A stretch of 64,000 nucleotides of DNA from Acinetobacter geminorum. GTDB taxonomy: Bacteria > Pseudomonadota > Gammaproteobacteria > Pseudomonadales > Moraxellaceae. The position numbers and the translations under genes are program-made. Shown piece by piece: positions 60,357 through 64,000 of this stretch; within the stretch, counting starts at the first letter, position 1, and every line of letters begins with the position of its first letter. Location: assembly GCF_013009345.1 (NCBI RefSeq), contig NZ_JABELE010000014.1, forward strand, positions 51,304-115,303, written 5' to 3'. Under the pieces are notes generated by a model. The model ran no database searches. It saw only the letters and a program-made list of their open reading frames with translations, and was not told where the DNA came from.

Positions 60357-63125
60357 CTAATCTATATTAATTTCTTCATTGTTATACAAGTGGACAGATA
60401 TTTCTTCTGGACGTACAGTTTTAATTAACTGAGTATATCCATTCTCATCAGTAATACCTTCCAGCTTTTTCCCATTTGCCATAAAAGCAATATATTTATG
60501 ATGAGCAAACGGAATACCTTCTTTATCTTTCAAAAGATACCGCAAATTATGCTGATTTAGCTCTCCCAACACAGGTAACTGTTGAGTATTTGCACTTACA
60601 CTTGCTCCAGAAGTAAATACATGCTGCCCAGCTTTCACCTCAAACTTCCCGCCTGTGACGGGGAAAATTCCCGAACTATTGATCTTAATTTGGGAACCAC
60701 CAGATGTGATTACAACTTCTTTAGAGGCAGTAATTTCAATTCGATCTTCTGTAGAAATAATCTGAACACCTTTACGTGCAATTAAGTCTGCTCCGTCAGC
60801 TTGGGCTTGTATCTCAACTTTCCCTTTACCCGCATAGAGCCTAGCTCCCTGTTGGGCTGCAAAAAGACTGATCTTATTTTGTGCGTGTGCAATTATGTTC
60901 TTTTGAGTGCTTAAATTAATACTATCTCCAGCACTTTGGCTTAATTGGCCATCTGCACTTAGATGTATGTCTTCGTTACTCACTATAGCCATGCTATTTG
61001 GTGCACTTAACACCATAATAGCTTGCTTAAATACAGCTGCTTTATCTTTATCTTGCTGTTCAATTTGTTCTAAAAAAGTTTTTAGATTTTCAAGCACTTC
61101 TAGTGGATCGGTTTGCTGATTTTTAGCAACTTCACTAAGTGCTTTGGCATTGTTGAGGCTATCCTCTATTTGTTGTTCGGCATTATTTGCATCAAGGTGT
61201 ACACCTTGGGCTTGGTCTTGTTTATGAGTAGTAATGAGTAAACCACTACCAGCTCGAACAGCCCCCCATTGATCCGTTCTGAGTTCAAACCCCTCACCAC
61301 GACCTTCACTTGTCGCACTTTCTTTAGGATGGCTCAAATTACCAAGGTTTAACTGACTAACAGCATGGCTACTTTGTAACTGTGCACTAATTTGCCCAGT
61401 CGTATCATCAAGTCGTAACTGGTTAAAGCCTTTTCCATCCACCTCTTCTGAACGAATCCCACTTAGTTTTTTGGTATCGGGTAACTGTCCTTTCTGGTCA
61501 AATCGGGTTGGATGACGTTCGGCCTCGTGAATGCGTCCAACTACAAATGGGCGATCGACATTACCATCAAAGAAATTAATAGCAACGATTTCTCCAACAC
61601 GTGGCAAGAAACGTACACCATACCCCTTTCCAGCCCAAGGGGTTAAAACATCGATCCAAGCTGAATCAGTGTCATTGTCATTACTTCCCGCTCCACCATC
61701 GTGGTTATGGTCATCACTTCGGGTAAACAAGAAACGAACTTTAATGCGTCCCCATTGATCAACATAAATCTCTTCACCCTCTGGACCAACGACACGTGCA
61801 CGTTGAGGAGAAGCTTTAGGTCGATTTTGTAATGGTTGATATTCAGGCACAATTTTAATATTGCGGCGTTGTAAAATCAGCTCATTACCCTGACGTTCTT
61901 CTGTGTTACCCAACTGCCAATCGCTTTGTTGAACCAAAGCTTGAATTTGCTGATTTAAATCTTTGGGTAAATTGTTTTGATTATAGTAACTCTTACCAAT
62001 AATTAAGAACTCTTTGTCTGCTCCACTATGTAGATCAATTTCTGGATGCTCATTAAGTTCAAACCAATAGCCGACTTGTGTATCCCGTACAGTAGTTTGA
62101 GCAACAAACTGCTTAGATTGAGCATCATGATAAGCACTTAAGTTTTGATTGAACTTTTCTAGCTGCTGACCACTTGCTGGTGTTGCACCATCTTCACCTT
62201 TCAAATCTTGTATCCATGCTGGGCTAAAATGCCAAGCATCTTCAAGACTTAAACTCTGATTGTCATAATTACTGCTATGTTGATGTTTGCTTTGTACATT
62301 ACCAGCCCCATCTGTTTGTTGTAATACATCTGACTGCCAACGCTGCACATACACAGAAGTCGGCTGTAAGCTACGACCAGCGATTAGACTAGTCATGCTA
62401 TCAAACTGTTCAGTTGCATGACTTCGATGGTAACGAACCGTTCTTCTTGTCAGCGCTTGAAATTGGTTATTATCATCAATGAGACGTAATTTTTGTGCCT
62501 GAATATGATCTGTATTATTCGGTACAATCAGTTCCGCTTCATCAATCAGCCAATTAATACCTTCACTTCGCCATAAACGAGTTAGAAAGTCATAGTCAGT
62601 TTCGTTCAACTGCATAATGAAAGGACGAGTATCATATTGCTGTTTTAACCCACTCAAATCTAGTGTAAGGCTAGCAGCAAATAATGGGCTTTTCCCTTGC
62701 CATTCTTGAAAAAGAATTTCACTAATTTCTTTCACACTCTTGTTCATAAACACACGGCTATTTCTGCGTTTATGCCAAAGATAAGTTGAATCACTTATTG
62801 TGAGCTTATATAAAGTTAGAGCACCATCACTTTGCCCCTGTGACGCTCCAGTAATAATACCTGTAGTACGAAATAATTGTCCTTGATCTGTCACCTGATC
62901 AACAGCAACCTGTACACCTATAAATTTTTTAAGTGGAAGGTGAGCATTGGTTGATAAACAAATCAAATCTGCAGTTATGCCCTGATTAAGATAATGTTGC
63001 CCATCTATACGTTGTAAAAAAACTTGGCTATTCAGGGATGCATCTGAAAATTGAAGGTATACCGAACGATGTTTTGAGAGAAAACCAAAATTCTCTAAAA
63101 TTTGAAAGATATTATTAAACATCAC
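60357..63125 (-). CDS. vgrG: VgrG spike protein with C-terminal extension
   Basis: A 922-residue type VI secretion spike. The gp27-like part spans about 15-430. The gp5 OB-fold, about 440-535, contains YVDQWGRIKVRF. A DUF2345 beta-helix-rich part covers about 690-830. A final domain of about 60 residues (from NLRYLLKDKEGIPF, about 860) looks like a transthyretin-like adaptor. A coiled segment lies at about 630-690. The effector gene follows 2 bases downstream, so the extension probably docks that effector. No other T6SS structural gene lies in the window. The start at the first Met is assumed. Confidence 0.9.
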   Translation of the reverse strand: MMFNNIFQILENFGFLSKHRSVYLQFSDASLNSQVFLQRIDGQHYLNQGITADLICLSTNAHLPLKKFIGVQVAVDQVTDQGQLFRTTGIITGASQGQSDGALTLYKLTISDSTYLWHKRRNSRVFMNKSVKEISEILFQEWQGKSPLFAASLTLDLSGLKQQYDTRPFIMQLNETDYDFLTRLWRSEGINWLIDEAELIVPNNTDHIQAQKLRLIDDNNQFQALTRRTVRYHRSHATEQFDSMTSLIAGRSLQPTSVYVQRWQSDVLQQTDGAGNVQSKHQHSSNYDNQSLSLEDAWHFSPAWIQDLKGEDGATPASGQQLEKFNQNLSAYHDAQSKQFVAQTTVRDTQVGYWFELNEHPEIDLHSGADKEFLIIGKSYYNQNNLPKDLNQQIQALVQQSDWQLGNTEERQGNELILQRRNIKIVPEYQPLQNRPKASPQRARVVGPEGEEIYVDQWGRIKVRFLFTRSDDHNHDGGAGSNDNDTDSAWIDVLTPWAGKGYGVRFLPRVGEIVAINFFDGNVDRPFVVGRIHEAERHPTRFDQKGQLPDTKKLSGIRSEEVDGKGFNQLRLDDTTGQISAQLQSSHAVSQLNLGNLSHPKESATSEGRGEGFELRTDQWGAVRAGSGLLITTHKQDQAQGVHLDANNAEQQIEDSLNNAKALSEVAKNQQTDPLEVLENLKTFLEQIEQQDKDKAAVFKQAIMVLSAPNSMAIVSNEDIHLSADGQLSQSAGDSINLSTQKNIIAHAQNKISLFAAQQGARLYAGKGKVEIQAQADGADLIARKGVQIISTEDRIEITASKEVVITSGGSQIKINSSGIFPVTGGKFEVKAGQHVFTSGASVSANTQQLPVLGELNQHNLRYLLKDKEGIPFAHHKYIAFMANGKKLEGITDENGYTQLIKTVRPEEISVHLYNNEEINID

Positions 63126-63389
63126 TTTTTTATAAATCTGAGTTATAAACTACTATATTTTATAAAAAATAGACAGATTTGTCTATTTTCAAATCTAGCC
63201 TTTTACAAATAACAACTTTCTAGATTCTATATAATAAGATTAAAAATCAACACCTTACAAAACACCACCTCATAAAAAATGTGAAAACAAATTACTACAA
63301 TTACAAGAGCTTAAGTAAAAATTAATAAAAAGTTAGATAATATAATTACTGATATAGAATATATTATTAATATAATTTTATACTCCTAT
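63126..63389. other. 264-base AT-rich gap upstream of vgrG
   Basis: No gene or clear hairpin seen. It is very AT-rich and should hold the vgrG promoter. Confidence 0.45.
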
Positions 63390-63962
63390 TCATACAGTCA
63401 CCAAACTTCCGTCCAAAGCATTTAAAAAATAATCCAACAATTGCTCCCTTTCACTAGCTTTATTAGGATCTAAAAGTTGGATGATTGCACCATCAATCAT
63501 AAATAAAATCATGTTTGCATCAGCTTTTAAGCCACGACTTTCTAGACTAAATATCAAATCAAAAAGTTCTTTAAGTAGCCATTTTCTATATTCAATCACC
63601 ATGCGATAAGCTCGAGGATAAAGCAGTTTTAATTCAAAAATGGCCTTAAATAGCAAAAAGTAAAAACTGTTTAAATCGACATGTAAACGGACAATTTCTT
63701 TGAGTTTATCGGCTGCGGTTGGGTAGCGGTGTGAATAAACAATTGCCAGCACCTCTTCTTTAAGTCGGCTTTTTTGAAAGATTAAGCACATTTCAACAAG
63801 GCGTTCTTTCGAGTGAAAGTAGTTATAAAAAGTCGCTTTTTGAATTTTGGATTTTTTGATAATCAGGTCTACGCCTGCACTATGAAATCCATACGTGGTA
63901 AAAAGTTGGATGGCGGCTTGAATAACCTGTAATTTTTTGGAAGATATTTCTAAAGTTGGCAT
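63390..63962 (-). CDS. TetR-family regulator
   Basis: A 190-residue TetR-type repressor: helix-turn-helix at about 12-58, ending in the KATFYNYFHSKERLVE signature, then an all-helical ligand domain. It is on the same strand as vgrG, 264 bases upstream of it. Whether it controls the island or a gene outside the window cannot be told. No strong ribosome site was noted. Confidence 0.82.
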   Translation of the reverse strand: MPTLEISSKKLQVIQAAIQLFTTYGFHSAGVDLIIKKSKIQKATFYNYFHSKERLVEMCLIFQKSRLKEEVLAIVYSHRYPTAADKLKEIVRLHVDLNSFYFLLFKAIFELKLLYPRAYRMVIEYRKWLLKELFDLIFSLESRGLKADANMILFMIDGAIIQLLDPNKASEREQLLDYFLNALDGSLVTV

Positions 63963-64000
63963 AGTTTTACCGTTATAAATTCTTGTTGTTTCTAAATGAG

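Overview
The window is chromosomal DNA of a gammaproteobacterium, almost certainly Acinetobacter and most likely the A. calcoaceticus-baumannii complex. The grounds are an hcaK/hcaR//hcaABCDE...G cluster and a vanAB cluster arranged much as in Acinetobacter, AT-rich intergenic DNA, a second astC-astA pair next to a permease, and a lone vgrG-effector island. I see no tRNA, rRNA, CRISPR array, insertion sequence or replication origin.

Region 1 (1-5150) is a plus-strand run of Baeyer-Villiger-type monooxygenase, short-chain dehydrogenase, HSL-type esterase and GMC oxidoreductase, a set suited to oxidising lipophilic alcohols or ketones. It ends in a bidirectional terminator facing a large OsmC-YcaO fusion gene (5159-7357, minus).

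Region 2 (7600-29300) is a large cluster for plant phenolics. A VanK-type transporter and an OprD-type porin (minus) diverge from an operon of exported arylsulfatase, exported formylglycine-generating enzyme and a second OprD-type porin. vanA-vanB and a GntR regulator (VanR-like) follow. Four copies of a GGATCC-centred palindrome, identical or close to the published VanR operator, sit in front of the transporter/sulfatase divergent promoters and in front of vanA, so the sulfatase operon looks like part of the vanillate regulon. Next come hcaR-hcaK (minus) and hcaA-B-C-D-E, a DUF3237 protein, a hot-dog thioesterase and a tannase-type esterase HcaG (plus). Together these would release, import, activate, chain-shorten and demethylate hydroxycinnamates, with aryl sulfates as a proposed additional input.

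Region 3 (29300-37640) encodes D-glucarate/D-galactarate catabolism to 2-oxoglutarate: FCD regulator, 2-oxoglutarate semialdehyde dehydrogenase, KdgD, GudD, a GudP-type transporter and GarD. Three copies of a 13-bp imperfect palindrome mark a likely regulator site.

Region 4 (37700-41330) holds an EamA transporter, an AraC regulator and a coniferyl-aldehyde-type dehydrogenase. Region 5 (41325-43268) is an AT-rich run of four small minus-strand genes that look like orphan toxin-immunity genes.

Region 6 (43420-56860) is amino-acid and amine catabolism: permease, AstA- and AstC-family enzymes with an Lrp-type regulator (probably ornithine/arginine succinyl-transfer), then an aminobutyraldehyde-type dehydrogenase, tandem SnoaL protein, GntR regulator, soluble Cache protein, APC permease, PuuB-like amine oxidase and another permease.

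Region 7 (57190-63960) is a type VI secretion island. It has VgrG with a C-terminal extension, a downstream effector with a Cys/His pattern of a papain- or C39-like hydrolase, and three paralogous periplasmic lipoproteins as candidate immunity proteins. A 79-bp fossil of a second effector 3' end precedes the last immunity gene. A zinc-ribbon/glycine-zipper gene and a TetR gene flank the island.
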